Part shown: in pieces, positions 1-8,439 of the stretch
How the letters are laid out: each line of letters starts with the position of its first letter
Position numbering within the stretch: the stretch's first letter is position 1
Source: CAYFQB01 sp964345225
Lineage (GTDB): Bacteria > Nitrospirota > Thermodesulfovibrionia > Thermodesulfovibrionales > UBA6898
DNA: 61,697 nt
Assembly: GCA_964345225.1 (NCBI GenBank)
Contig: CAYFQB010000050.1
Location: forward strand, 1 to 61,697
Reading direction: 5' to 3'
Translations under genes and position numbers: made by a program
Notes under the pieces: generated by a model
What the model saw: the letters and a program-made list of their open reading frames with translations, nothing else
What the model was told of the DNA's origin: nothing
Databases searched by the model: none

Positions 1-314
1 GCTTAGTAAATTCTACAGTTTTCCAGAAATTCATCTATAGGTTTTCATATAGCAACTTATTTTACGGGGTAAAGGTTTTTCTGCAAGTATACCTGCTTCA
101 AACGCATTTTTTGGGTTAATGAATTTGAAGAATATTTATATTAATTATGAATCCTATTTCTAAAAATAATATTTATAGATCTATTAGTATTACTAATTGG
201 TATTTTAATATTAGCTGTTATCTAATTTTTTCATGAAGATCTCAATTGAAGATCAATTACTTTCTATGATAATTTCCATTAAAGCACAGTACTTTATACC
301 TCCGTGTTGTTAGC
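1..314. other. AT-rich spacer with repeat fragments
   Basis: No gene is seen. It holds a half copy of the CCCCGTT palindrome family at about 60-74 (TTTACGGGGTAAA without a left arm). It also holds a stretch at 104-150 that resembles 20572-20618 (GCATTTT, GGGTT, ATGAA, TTTATAT and AATTAT blocks in the same order). The rest is A/T rich with no convincing promoter. Confidence 0.5.
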
Positions 315-2663
315 ATGCAAGACAAAAACAAATCAAAAGAACTGCTCATAAAAGAATTAGAAACGCTTAAAAGCAAATACAAGCAGGTTGAAAAGACTCT
401 CCAGGAGACTCAGGAGAAGTATCGCTCTTTAGTGGAATCTACTGACGACTCCATATATTTGATAGACAGGGATTACAGATATTTATTGATGAACAAAATA
501 CATCTCTCGAGAATGGGCTTTCAAAAAGAAGAATATTTTGGCCAGCCATACAGCAAGTTTCATTCACCTGAAGAGACAATGGGGTTTAATAAAAAAGTAG
601 ATACGGTATTCGAGACAGGCCAGTCTGTACATCATGAACACGTAAGCCAAAGGGACAATAAATATTTTCTAAGAACATTGAGTCCCGTTAAAGATTCAGG
701 CGGGAGAATAATAGCTGTAACAGTTGTTTCAAAAAACATCACTCACCTGAAGAAGGCTGAAGAAGCGCTTCATCATAGCGAAGAACGTTTTAAGCAAGTT
801 GCTAATAGTGCAGGTGAATGGATTTGGGAAGTGGATAATGAGGGTTTATACACTTATAGTAGCCCGGTAGTTGAAAATGTGCTTGGATATAAACCTGAAG
901 AGATTGTAGGCAAGAAACATTTTTATGATTTATTTACACATGATGTTAGAGAAGATCTGAAGAAAGCCTCCTTTGAAGTTTTTTCTCGGAAAGAAGAATT
1001 TCGCAACTTTGTTAATCCAAACATTCATAAGAATGGCAAAATAGTGATCTTTGAAAAAAGTGGTATGCCAATTTTGGATAAAGAAGGGAATCTTCTTGGG
1101 TATAGAGGCGCAGATACTGACATAACAGAACGCAAAAATGCTGAGGCTCTCTTACTAGAGAGGGAAAAATTTCTAAGAGACATTCTTGACAGCATCCAGG
1201 ATGGAATCAGTATCCTTGATAAAGATCTTAATATCATGCTTGTCAACCCAATCATAGAAAAATGGTATGCCCACAAGTTGCCTCTTGTGGGTAAAAAGTG
1301 CTATGAGGCGTATCATGGACGTACAGAGCACTGTGACATATGTCCGAGTATTGAAACCCTGATGAGTGGTAAAAAGTCATATGAAGTTGTTCCTTTCACA
1401 GGTCCGGAAGGTTTTAGGGGCTGGCAAGAGCTCCACACTTTTCCATATCTGGATTCAAAAACAAACAATTTGATAGGCGTCATCGAATATGTCCGGGATA
1501 TCACTGACCAAAAAAAGATGGAGGAAGAACTTTTAAAATCACAGAAAATAGAATCAATTGGGATTCTTGCAGGCGGTATCGCCCATGATTTTAATAATCT
1601 TCTGCAGGTAATTATAGGAAACATCTCGCTGGCAAGCATGTATATCAAGCCCGGAAATGATATTCACGAAAGATTGAATAAAGCGGAAATTGCCTCCCAG
1701 CAGGCACAGGAATTAAGCTACCGGCTTCTTACCTTTAGCAAAGGAGGAGAGCCTCTAAGGAAAGTAACTTTAATATCAAAAATACTTAAAGAAACAGTAA
1801 GATTTTCTTTAAGTGGCTCGAATATTTCTTTTAAATTGAACCTTCAAGATGATTTATATCCTGTTGAAATAGATGAGTCTCAGATAAGCCAGGCAATCAA
1901 TAACCTGATTATCAACGCCAAAGAATCCATGCCCCGTGGTGGGATAATTAAAGTCACCGCAAAGAATGAAAAAGTTACTCAAAAGAAGGGTCTCCCGCTT
2001 ACCAAAGGAGACTACATTAAGATATCCATAGAAGACCAGGGCACTGGCATACCCTCTGAGAATCTGTCTAAGATATTTGACCTATACTTTACCACTAAAG
2101 ACATCACAAGACAGAAAGGCAGTGGGCTAGGACTTGCAATATGCCATTCTATCATAACCAAACATGACGGGCGGATTTTAATTGATTCTGAAGAAGGGGT
2201 TGGTACAACAGTCCATATTTACCTTCCAGCCACAAAAAAACAGGTCATTAAAAAGAAGAAGAGGGAAAAGGAAAGGCAACTGCCAAGCAAGGGAAGGATA
2301 TTGGTAATGGATGATGAGGAAATAGTCAGGGAGACTATAGGTGAGATGTTGAAGCATTTGAATTACGAAGTCGAGCACGCAATTGAAGGAAATGAAGCAA
2401 TTGAACTATACAGACAGGCAAAAGAAAGCGGAAAATCCTTTGATGCAGTTATACTTGACCTCACGATACCTGGGGGCATGGGGGGTAAACAAGCAATAAA
2501 GAAGCTGATCGAGATTGACCCAGAGGTTAAAGGGATTGTCACAAGCGGATATACTGACGATTCAATAATCATTGATTACACAAAATATGGATTTATTGGA
2601 TCTATAAGCAAACCTTATAATTTCAAACAATTAAACGAGATACTAAGTAAAGTTATATCGTAG
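315..2663 (+). CDS. PAS-PAS-PAS hybrid histidine kinase with C-terminal receiver
   Basis: A cytoplasmic sensor kinase of 782 aa without membrane segments. After an N-terminal coiled coil (about 1-35) come three PAS domains (about 37-145, 155-275, 285-400). The HisKA phospho-acceptor lies in the motif AHDFNN (His about 424). The HATPase has DQGTGIP and GSGLGLAI boxes. A receiver starts near 659 with its phospho-acceptor Asp near 715. The third PAS carries Cys329, Cys340 and Cys343 in a C-x10-C-x2-CP arrangement, which suggests metal or redox sensing (inference). No Hpt or output protein is adjacent, so the partner is unknown. The start has no clear ribosome binding site. Confidence 0.9.
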   Translation: MQDKNKSKELLIKELETLKSKYKQVEKTLQETQEKYRSLVESTDDSIYLIDRDYRYLLMNKIHLSRMGFQKEEYFGQPYSKFHSPEETMGFNKKVDTVFETGQSVHHEHVSQRDNKYFLRTLSPVKDSGGRIIAVTVVSKNITHLKKAEEALHHSEERFKQVANSAGEWIWEVDNEGLYTYSSPVVENVLGYKPEEIVGKKHFYDLFTHDVREDLKKASFEVFSRKEEFRNFVNPNIHKNGKIVIFEKSGMPILDKEGNLLGYRGADTDITERKNAEALLLEREKFLRDILDSIQDGISILDKDLNIMLVNPIIEKWYAHKLPLVGKKCYEAYHGRTEHCDICPSIETLMSGKKSYEVVPFTGPEGFRGWQELHTFPYLDSKTNNLIGVIEYVRDITDQKKMEEELLKSQKIESIGILAGGIAHDFNNLLQVIIGNISLASMYIKPGNDIHERLNKAEIASQQAQELSYRLLTFSKGGEPLRKVTLISKILKETVRFSLSGSNISFKLNLQDDLYPVEIDESQISQAINNLIINAKESMPRGGIIKVTAKNEKVTQKKGLPLTKGDYIKISIEDQGTGIPSENLSKIFDLYFTTKDITRQKGSGLGLAICHSIITKHDGRILIDSEEGVGTTVHIYLPATKKQVIKKKKREKERQLPSKGRILVMDDEEIVRETIGEMLKHLNYEVEHAIEGNEAIELYRQAKESGKSFDAVILDLTIPGGMGGKQAIKKLIEIDPEVKGIVTSGYTDDSIIIDYTKYGFIGSISKPYNFKQLNEILSKVIS

Positions 2664-2722
2664 AAACAGACAGTTGATTTGTTTTATTTCCGATTCTAAC
2701 GGTGTAAATATCTTTTCAATAT

Positions 2723-2752
2723 AAAAGGGGCTGGATTTGACCAGCCCCTTTT
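2723..2752. terminator. Bidirectional terminator between convergent genes
   Basis: A perfect 12-bp inverted repeat, AAAAGGGGCTGG and CCAGCCCCTTTT, with a 6-nt loop. It gives A/T tails on both strands and lies between the convergent hybrid kinase and cytochrome b genes, so it can serve both. Confidence 0.85.
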
Positions 2753-2783
2753 AAAATTTCAAGTTTATACTTCCAATGCTTTA

Positions 2784-3413
2784 TCAATGTCCATGTTCCT
2801 CTTCTTCCTCATATCCTGTAATCATAGCTTTTATGTGGGCAAGTGGGGTATGACCAAGCGTGGCAAGATATATATGGACGAAAAGGAATGATGTGAAGAA
2901 CAGGAAGAGAAACACATGAATAGTGTCAATGATCTTTATCCCACCCGCAAGGTTAATCCAGCTTTCGAACATCTTGACATCCCAGAGAAACAAACCAGTG
3001 ATTAACTGTAAAGGAATAAGAAGCATCATTATGGCAAGGTATGCCATCTGCTGCATCGGGTTAAACTTGTGGTCTGGAGTAGGGTGATGAGGATTTTCAT
3101 CTCCCATGAAAATCCCGAAACCGTAATATTTTGCCTGCTTTATACTTCCCAAGATGAACTTCTTAACGTTAAGAGTGGGGATATATATCTTGATCTTCAA
3201 CGTGAGGATGTAATAGAAAAACCAGATAAAGAAGTTGAAGATAAGGACAAATCCTGTATACTCGTGTATATCAACAGCTGTCTCAAATGACATTAGTCCG
3301 AAGAATTCACGGTACCTGATCTGCAGACCGGTAATTATCAGTATTATAAAACTGATAGCATTTATCCAGTGCCAGATTCTGACAGGTATTGGATGAAGAT
3401 ATATCTTTTTCAT
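2784..3413 (-). CDS. b-type cytochrome membrane subunit (FdnI/HydC-like)
   Basis: A 209-aa integral membrane protein with four hydrophobic segments and His residues placed as in the prokaryotic cytochrome b561/formate dehydrogenase gamma family (WHW near residue 15, HEYTG in helix 2, HVF and HIY in the last helix). It ends in an acidic EEEEEHGH tail. Its start codon overlaps the stop of the upstream 13-haem cytochrome (ATGA), so the two are co-translated and probably form one complex. Likely role: quinol oxidation or quinone reduction with electrons passed to or from the periplasmic haems. The exact complex is not recognised. Confidence 0.8.
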   Translation of the reverse strand: MKKIYLHPIPVRIWHWINAISFIILIITGLQIRYREFFGLMSFETAVDIHEYTGFVLIFNFFIWFFYYILTLKIKIYIPTLNVKKFILGSIKQAKYYGFGIFMGDENPHHPTPDHKFNPMQQMAYLAIMMLLIPLQLITGLFLWDVKMFESWINLAGGIKIIDTIHVFLFLFFTSFLFVHIYLATLGHTPLAHIKAMITGYEEEEEHGH

Positions 3414-5167
3414 TTATGTCCCCCTTTTCGTCTCATCTTGTTCAGTCTCTTGGCTTCCCTTACAGGTGAAGTCAATATTCTCAGGGTAACATGGCCAATA
3501 GGAACACACATTCCACCAACGACCATTAGAATGCCGATCCAGTCCAGAACCTTTAGCCTTGTACTTCCAAGAACATAAAACTGCTTTAACGAAAGCAGGG
3601 AAATCATTGATCCAAGCACTTCTGGCTTGGCATTATATCTCGTTACTCTGCCGTCAGCTTTAATTACAGCTACTGTTACACTCTTGAAAAAGTCTGAGTT
3701 TGCCTGATGGCATCTTTCGCATTCCTTTACCGCATTGTTCTTCAAAGAAATCTGGTGAGCTTCTAGACCATTGCTTACATCCATTCTGCCGAAGAATGTC
3801 ACCCTGGCATCAGCACCACTCCCATTTATCAGTTTGACTATATTCCAGAGCTCGTAAGAGTCGATGCCATCACCATGTGCGTCCATTCTTTGCGACAATC
3901 CCTCATAATCTGTTCCCAGTATTCCCAGGATCTGTTCTTCTGTAAAGGGCTTGCCGGTATTCTGATCATAAAGTCTCAGATAAACCCCCCTTCCTGAGTC
4001 CGGAGAATGGCAGGTAGCGCATGATACTACACTCAGGTGTAGAGCAGAATTCACCAGCCACTCATCATGTGCTGCTTCAGCTTCTTCGTGACAACCTAGA
4101 CATGCTTCCTTTATCTTCTCGGTCATTGCTGTAACACTGACTTCATGCGCGAAATGGCATGAAGAGCACAAAGGAGCCTTATGCTCCCCATTTTTTCTTG
4201 CTACGCCATGAACGCTTTTTGAATATACATTAAATACATTCTCATGGCATCTTCTGCAGGGCACACCACTCAGTGTGTTATAGGCAGCCACAGGACTAAC
4301 TGAGTGAAATCCGTGGCAGTCTGTACAGACAGGAGCATCCAGATTGCCCTTGCTTATCATTGTATAATGTATACTTTCCTTTACTGCCATATACTTCTCA
4401 GAATGGCAGTTTTTACATACCTCTGATACCGCAATTGAGTGTTCTCTACTGCTATTAAACTTCTCAACCGGGTGAGATTTCCTGGAGAATTCAGCGTGAC
4501 AGTCTGAACATTTGTGCTTGTTATGAACAGAACTACTCAATTGAGACGGGTCAATGAAGAGTGACAGTCTCTCTCCATTGTTAAGTGTTTTTGTCATTTT
4601 TTGACTGTGACATGTAAGACAGTACTGATTGTCTGCTCTGGCGGGTTTCCATGTGGCAATGCGCTGCACATTGTGAGCGCCGTGGCATTCCGAGCATGGT
4701 GGACCATGGATTTTATTTGTCAGATAAGCGTGAATCGGCTTTGCTTTAAGCTGGGCGTCTGTATGACAGGTTCTGCATGCTTTCGAGGCTTCAGCAACAA
4801 ATGCTCTTCTGCTACTGAATACCCTGCCTGGATGAGTTGCCATTGAGATCTTTTTATGGCAGTCAACGCAACTAAGATATTTGTGTACAGTATTTTTGAA
4901 ATCGGCTTTGTTAACGTAAACTGACATCTTCTCTTTATTCTTTAATACTTTGATCAGACCCTTTGACGAGTGGCAGCTAATGCACATAGGTGAATTTTCC
5001 AGAATATCCGACTTTTTAGCATGTGCGATACCTGGCAAAGCAAGAAGAAGAGTCATGAACGCTATCAAAGGCAGAAGAAATACGTAGAGCATGCCGAATA
5101 TCGGTCCCAGAATAACAAGGCCTAACGTGCCTTTTCCAGCACTGTTTTCAGCACTTTCAGCAAACAT
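3410..5167 (-). CDS. Tridecahaem c-type cytochrome, membrane anchored
   Basis: A 585-aa protein with 13 CXXCH haem c motifs, the last (CERCH) separated from the others by about 100 residues. An N-terminal hydrophobic segment (about 18-50) serves as signal or anchor, and a C-terminal transmembrane helix follows the periplasmic domain. Spacings such as CSECHGAH and CTDCHGFH resemble NrfA/octahaem-type electron carriers, but no lysine-ligated CXXCK site is seen. A GILGTDYEGL / DAHGDG section between haems 12 and 13 is haem-free and slightly EF-hand-like, one residue short. It is translationally coupled to the cytochrome b downstream. Likely a periplasmic electron conduit; the terminal acceptor is unknown. 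Confidence 0.85.
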   Translation of the reverse strand: MFAESAENSAGKGTLGLVILGPIFGMLYVFLLPLIAFMTLLLALPGIAHAKKSDILENSPMCISCHSSKGLIKVLKNKEKMSVYVNKADFKNTVHKYLSCVDCHKKISMATHPGRVFSSRRAFVAEASKACRTCHTDAQLKAKPIHAYLTNKIHGPPCSECHGAHNVQRIATWKPARADNQYCLTCHSQKMTKTLNNGERLSLFIDPSQLSSSVHNKHKCSDCHAEFSRKSHPVEKFNSSREHSIAVSEVCKNCHSEKYMAVKESIHYTMISKGNLDAPVCTDCHGFHSVSPVAAYNTLSGVPCRRCHENVFNVYSKSVHGVARKNGEHKAPLCSSCHFAHEVSVTAMTEKIKEACLGCHEEAEAAHDEWLVNSALHLSVVSCATCHSPDSGRGVYLRLYDQNTGKPFTEEQILGILGTDYEGLSQRMDAHGDGIDSYELWNIVKLINGSGADARVTFFGRMDVSNGLEAHQISLKNNAVKECERCHQANSDFFKSVTVAVIKADGRVTRYNAKPEVLGSMISLLSLKQFYVLGSTRLKVLDWIGILMVVGGMCVPIGHVTLRILTSPVREAKRLNKMRRKGGHK

Positions 5168-5456
5168 CCTTCATCCCTCCTTTTCTTTAGATTTTCAGAG
5201 ATTTTAAAAAAATCTCTCCCTTTACCCCCTTCCTTATAAATTTATTACCAGATTGTCTAAACCTGTAGTTATCGGTTACTTATGTTAAGATATTGCTTTC
5301 TAATATGTCAATGATCTTCAACCTTTCAGCGTGCTGACCGCCTCTCTAATTATAAAAATATCAGAACAGCTAGGTTATGATAATTGGTATAAATTCCTAG
5401 GCAACACGGGGAATTTGTCTTATTTTATGCTACTTTTTTTATCCCATTTGTTGGTA

Positions 5457-5594
5457 TACCCCGTAGAAAGGACGGGGCTTTAAACTCCGCCCTATTTAAG
5501 GAATTTACATTTCTATTTACCCTGTTAGATAGTAAACATCTAATTGGGTTTATAGCATCCCCGCCATAAATGGCGGGGCTTTCTTTACGGGGTA
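5457..5594. repeat. 138-bp nested palindromic repeat element
   Basis: Outer arms TACCCCGTAGAAAG (5457-5470) and CTTTCTTTACGGGGTA (5579-5594) are inverted copies. Inside are a degenerate copy of the short palindrome (5516-5530 with 5538-5552, TTTACCC and GGGTTTA ends), a GACGGGGC/CTCCGCCC hairpin and a CCCCGCC/GGCGGGG hairpin (5557-5580). It lies downstream of trpG and upstream of the 13-haem gene. The remaining spacer 5168-5456 contains only an AGAGATTTT/AAAAATCTCT hairpin near 5197-5216 and no gene. Confidence 0.75.
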
Positions 5595-5636
5595 AATAAG
5601 GACATAAAGTCCATTTTCGGGATTTGGGGCCCCTTC

Positions 5637-6218
5637 TTAGATTGTATTTTTTGGTCTGAGCTTCAGGAAATTTCGCAGCAGATCTTTCCCTACAACAGTC
5701 AATATCGACTCAGGGTGGAACTGGACCCCTTCTATGATGAATTCTTTGTGCCTTACCCCCATGATCTCACCTTCTTCAGTCCATGCCGTTATCTCAAGAC
5801 AATCCGGCATGCTCTCTCTTTTTATAACAAGTGAATGGTATCTTGTTGCCTCAAATGGGTTTGGGAGCCCCTCGAATACAGTCCTGCTGTCATGGTATAT
5901 TATCGATGTCTTACCATGCATAAGCTTAGGTGCACGAACAATTTTACCCCCAAAAGCTGCACCAACAGACTGATGGCCAAGACATACCCCAAGAATCGGC
6001 AGTTTTCCTGCAAAGTGTCTTACTACATCAACAGATATGCCTGCCTCCTTTGGGGTGCATGGGCCTGGAGATATCACAATCATTTCTGGAGCCATCATTT
6101 CTATTTCTTCAACAGAGATTCTGTCGTTTCTGAAAACCCTAATATCCTCCCCGATCTCCCCAAAATACTGGACGAGGTTATATGTAAATGAATCATAATT
6201 ATCAATCATTAATAACAT
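5637..6218 (-). CDS. trpG: Anthranilate synthase component II (glutamine amidotransferase)
   Basis: A 193-aa class I amidotransferase that supplies ammonia from glutamine to TrpE for anthranilate formation in tryptophan synthesis. The N-terminal DNYDSFTYN block, the nucleophile motif GVCLGHQ and the HPES triad part are intact. A role as PabA in folate synthesis is possible, because these subunits are often shared. It is in the same orientation as trpE but separated from it by 359 bp of repeats, so co-transcription is uncertain. Confidence 0.92.
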   Translation of the reverse strand: MLLMIDNYDSFTYNLVQYFGEIGEDIRVFRNDRISVEEIEMMAPEMIVISPGPCTPKEAGISVDVVRHFAGKLPILGVCLGHQSVGAAFGGKIVRAPKLMHGKTSIIYHDSRTVFEGLPNPFEATRYHSLVIKRESMPDCLEITAWTEEGEIMGVRHKEFIIEGVQFHPESILTVVGKDLLRNFLKLRPKNTI

Positions 6219-6577
6219 TTATAGTACCTTTACCTTTTTCGCTTTGCACAGGGTGCTCGGCGCATGCGTTTTTTTTACTGCCTACTTCCTACTTTTCTTT
6301 ACCTGTACCTGTACCTTTACCTGTCTTTTATTTGTGCCTACTGCCTACTCCTTGGGAACTAAAAGGTTACGTCTAACGGTTACGGTAACGACGCCCGTCT
6401 CTGTTGTCGGTTACGTCCGTCGTCTTCTTTTATCTTAGTCTTTTTCCGCCTCTAGTTTTCAATCTTAAATTTTCAATCTTCAATCTGCATTTTGCATTTT
6501 GCATTTTTTTACTCCTTACTCCTCACTCCTTACTTCTTACTCTTTGTTCTTTGCCTTTTTCGCTTTGCGCTTTGCGT
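6219..6577. repeat. Repeat block between trpE and trpG: heptamer tracts plus GGTTACG element
   Basis: No real gene. It contains 7-nt-period tracts: TACTGCC/TACTTCC-type near 6278-6355, TTTGCAT-type near 6485-6510, TACTCCT-type near 6510-6545 and GCGCTTT-type near 6560-6580. Between them lies a GGTTACG element (6364-6425) with the palindromic core ACGGTTACGGTAACG and a second half-copy. The tracts run right up to the trpE stop codon. Confidence 0.75.
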
Positions 6578-8050
6578 TTATATAACTCCTTTCCCTGCCA
6601 TATCAACTGCTTTCATCATACCCTTTGCCTTGTTAACAGTCTCCATGTATTCCCTCTCAGGAACAGAGTCGGCAACTATTCCTGCACCAGCCTGTACATA
6701 TACCCTGCCATCTTTTATTATAAGTGTCCTTATCGTGATGCAAGTATCCATATTCCCTGAGTAACTGAAATATCCAACAGCACCTGCATATGGTCCTCTT
6801 CTGGTAAGTTCAAGCTCCTCTATTATCTCCATTGCCCTTATCTTTGGTGCTCCTGTTACAGTCCCTGCCGGGAAACAGGCTACAAGCACATCGGGAGCCT
6901 CAAGTCCTTCTTTCAGGTCACCTTCTACATTTGATACAAGATGCATTACGTGGCTGTATCTTTCGACTGTCATCAATTCAGTAACCTTCACCGAACCAAT
7001 CTTCGCAATTCTTCCAACATCATTTCTGCCCAGATCTACAAGCATTATATGTTCTGCAATCTCCTTTGGATCACTTCTTAATTCTTTTTCCAGGGCAATA
7101 TCAATATCCTCTGTTTCCCCCCTCTTTCTCGTACCGGCGATTGGACGGAGAACTATCTTATTCTCCTCGACCCTTACTAATATCTCTGGAGAAGACCCCA
7201 CAATCTGTGCATCACCAATGTCCAGATAATACATATACGGTGAAGGATTAATTACGCGCAAAGATCTGTAGATATTAAAAGGTTCTATTGAAGTAGAACA
7301 TTCAAATCTCTGTGACAGCACTACCTGAACAATATCTCCGGCCATTACATAGTCTTTTGATTTTTGCACGCAGGCAAGGAAATCCTCCTTAGAAAAATTT
7401 GATACAAAACTATCCGACTTATAAGCGTTTCTGGATTCTTGAATAACTAAGGGTTTACTAAGCTTTGAAACAATATCATTGATCTTCTGTTCTGCCTCAT
7501 TGTAAGCTTCAACTAAATCTTTCCCTTCAATATGTGCATTGGATACGACCTTAATTTTTTGTCTCAGGTTGTCAAATATGAGTATCGTGTCTGTTAACAT
7601 AAAGAAAAAATCCGGCATGTCAATGCCTTCTTTGTTTCCATCCGGTATACTCTCAAAAAACCTGACAATGTCATATCCCATATAACCGACAAGGCCGCCA
7701 TAAAATCTCGGAAGACCTTTGACCTCAACCGGTTTATATACAGACATTTCCTTTTTTATCAAATCAATAGGATCTTCTAATTCAAAAGTCCAGGAATCCA
7801 TCCGGTCTTTTATGATTTCAACTCTACTGCCTTTACCTTTTATTACTTTAGAAGGCCGTGCGCCTATAAAAGAATACCTTGCCCATTTTTCGCCTCCCTC
7901 CACACTCTCTAAAAGAAATGAAGGCGTACCGCCAAGCTTTAAAAAAGCTGTAACGGGTGTATCTGTATCTGCAAGAATCTCTTTATATACAGGTATCAAA
8001 TTTCCCTTCACGGATAATCTTGTGAACTCATCTAAATCAGGGTAAACCAT
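6578..8050 (-). CDS. trpE: Anthranilate synthase component I
   Basis: A 490-aa chorismate-utilising enzyme of full family length that converts chorismate and ammonia to anthranilate. The C-terminal chorismate-binding domain shows the family blocks: SPEIL near residue 285, RPIAGTRKRG near 300, the EHIMLVDLGRND motif and GTVTGAPK. The N-terminal region (about 1-150) is the TrpE-type regulatory domain carrying the usual LLES element, which favours TrpE over PabB. It pairs with trpG downstream. No T-box or attenuator leader was recognised in the 110 bp upstream. Confidence 0.93.
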   Translation of the reverse strand: MVYPDLDEFTRLSVKGNLIPVYKEILADTDTPVTAFLKLGGTPSFLLESVEGGEKWARYSFIGARPSKVIKGKGSRVEIIKDRMDSWTFELEDPIDLIKKEMSVYKPVEVKGLPRFYGGLVGYMGYDIVRFFESIPDGNKEGIDMPDFFFMLTDTILIFDNLRQKIKVVSNAHIEGKDLVEAYNEAEQKINDIVSKLSKPLVIQESRNAYKSDSFVSNFSKEDFLACVQKSKDYVMAGDIVQVVLSQRFECSTSIEPFNIYRSLRVINPSPYMYYLDIGDAQIVGSSPEILVRVEENKIVLRPIAGTRKRGETEDIDIALEKELRSDPKEIAEHIMLVDLGRNDVGRIAKIGSVKVTELMTVERYSHVMHLVSNVEGDLKEGLEAPDVLVACFPAGTVTGAPKIRAMEIIEELELTRRGPYAGAVGYFSYSGNMDTCITIRTLIIKDGRVYVQAGAGIVADSVPEREYMETVNKAKGMMKAVDMAGKGVI

Positions 8051-8164
8051 ATTGACAAAAATTTCCTTTTTAAATTAGTATGTTATATTAGATAATTATA
8101 TCCTATTAGCTAAAGATAAGTTAAGAGTTAAGACGAAAATATACTTAAAAAATAAGTTTAAAAT

Positions 8165-8240
8165 GCGGGAATAGCTCAGTTGGTAGAGCACAACCTTGCC
8201 AAGGTTGGGGTCGCGGGTTCGAACCCCGTTTCCCGCTCCA
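8165..8240 (+). tRNA. tRNA-Gly (GCC)
   Basis: A 76-nt cloverleaf with acceptor stem GCGGGAA/TTCCCGC, D-arm GCTC/GAGC, anticodon loop TTGCCAA giving anticodon GCC, T-loop GGTTCGAACC and an encoded 3' CCA. Confidence 0.97.
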
Positions 8241-8251
8241 TATTATCAGCA

Positions 8252-8362
8252 ATTAAGTAAGTAGTAAGCAGTACGCAGTACACGGAAAGAGAATACACTA
8301 AAAAGCAAACTTTTTTTCTGAACTGTTACTCTGTACTGCATAGTTCTTACTGCTTACTGAAT
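8252..8362. repeat. Heptamer-type repeats between two tRNA genes
   Basis: Degenerate 7-nt-period sequence: AGTAAGTAGTAAGCAGTA on the left, then TACTGCATAGTTCTTACTGC on the right. The arms are partly inverted relative to each other, so the stretch could fold between tRNA-Gly and tRNA-Cys. Confidence 0.6.
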
Positions 8363-8363
8363 T

Positions 8364-8439
8364 GGCGGCGTACCCAAGTGGCTAAGGGAGAGGTCTGCAA
8401 AACCTTTATTCAGCGGTTCAAATCCGCTCGCCGCCTCCA
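8364..8439 (+). tRNA. tRNA-Cys (GCA)
   Basis: A cloverleaf with acceptor stem GGCGGCG/CGCCGCC, anticodon loop CTGCAAA (anticodon GCA), T-arm GCGGTTCAAATCCGC, discriminator U as expected for tRNA-Cys and an encoded CCA. Its 3' 22 nt overlap, on the opposite strand, the end of the convergent unknown gene. Confidence 0.95.

Noticed and set aside
5457..5594. Insertion sequence with terminal inverted repeats
   Set aside because: Only 138 bp and no transposase frame; it is a non-coding repeat element at most.
6244..6764. Several plus-strand open frames rich in Leu/Phe/Ser/Tyr
   Set aside because: They are translations of the 7-nt repeat tracts and of the antisense strand of trpE.
8041..8164. T-box or trp attenuator upstream of trpE
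   Set aside because: No T-box sequence, leader peptide with Trp codons or terminator hairpin could be recognised in the minus-strand leader.
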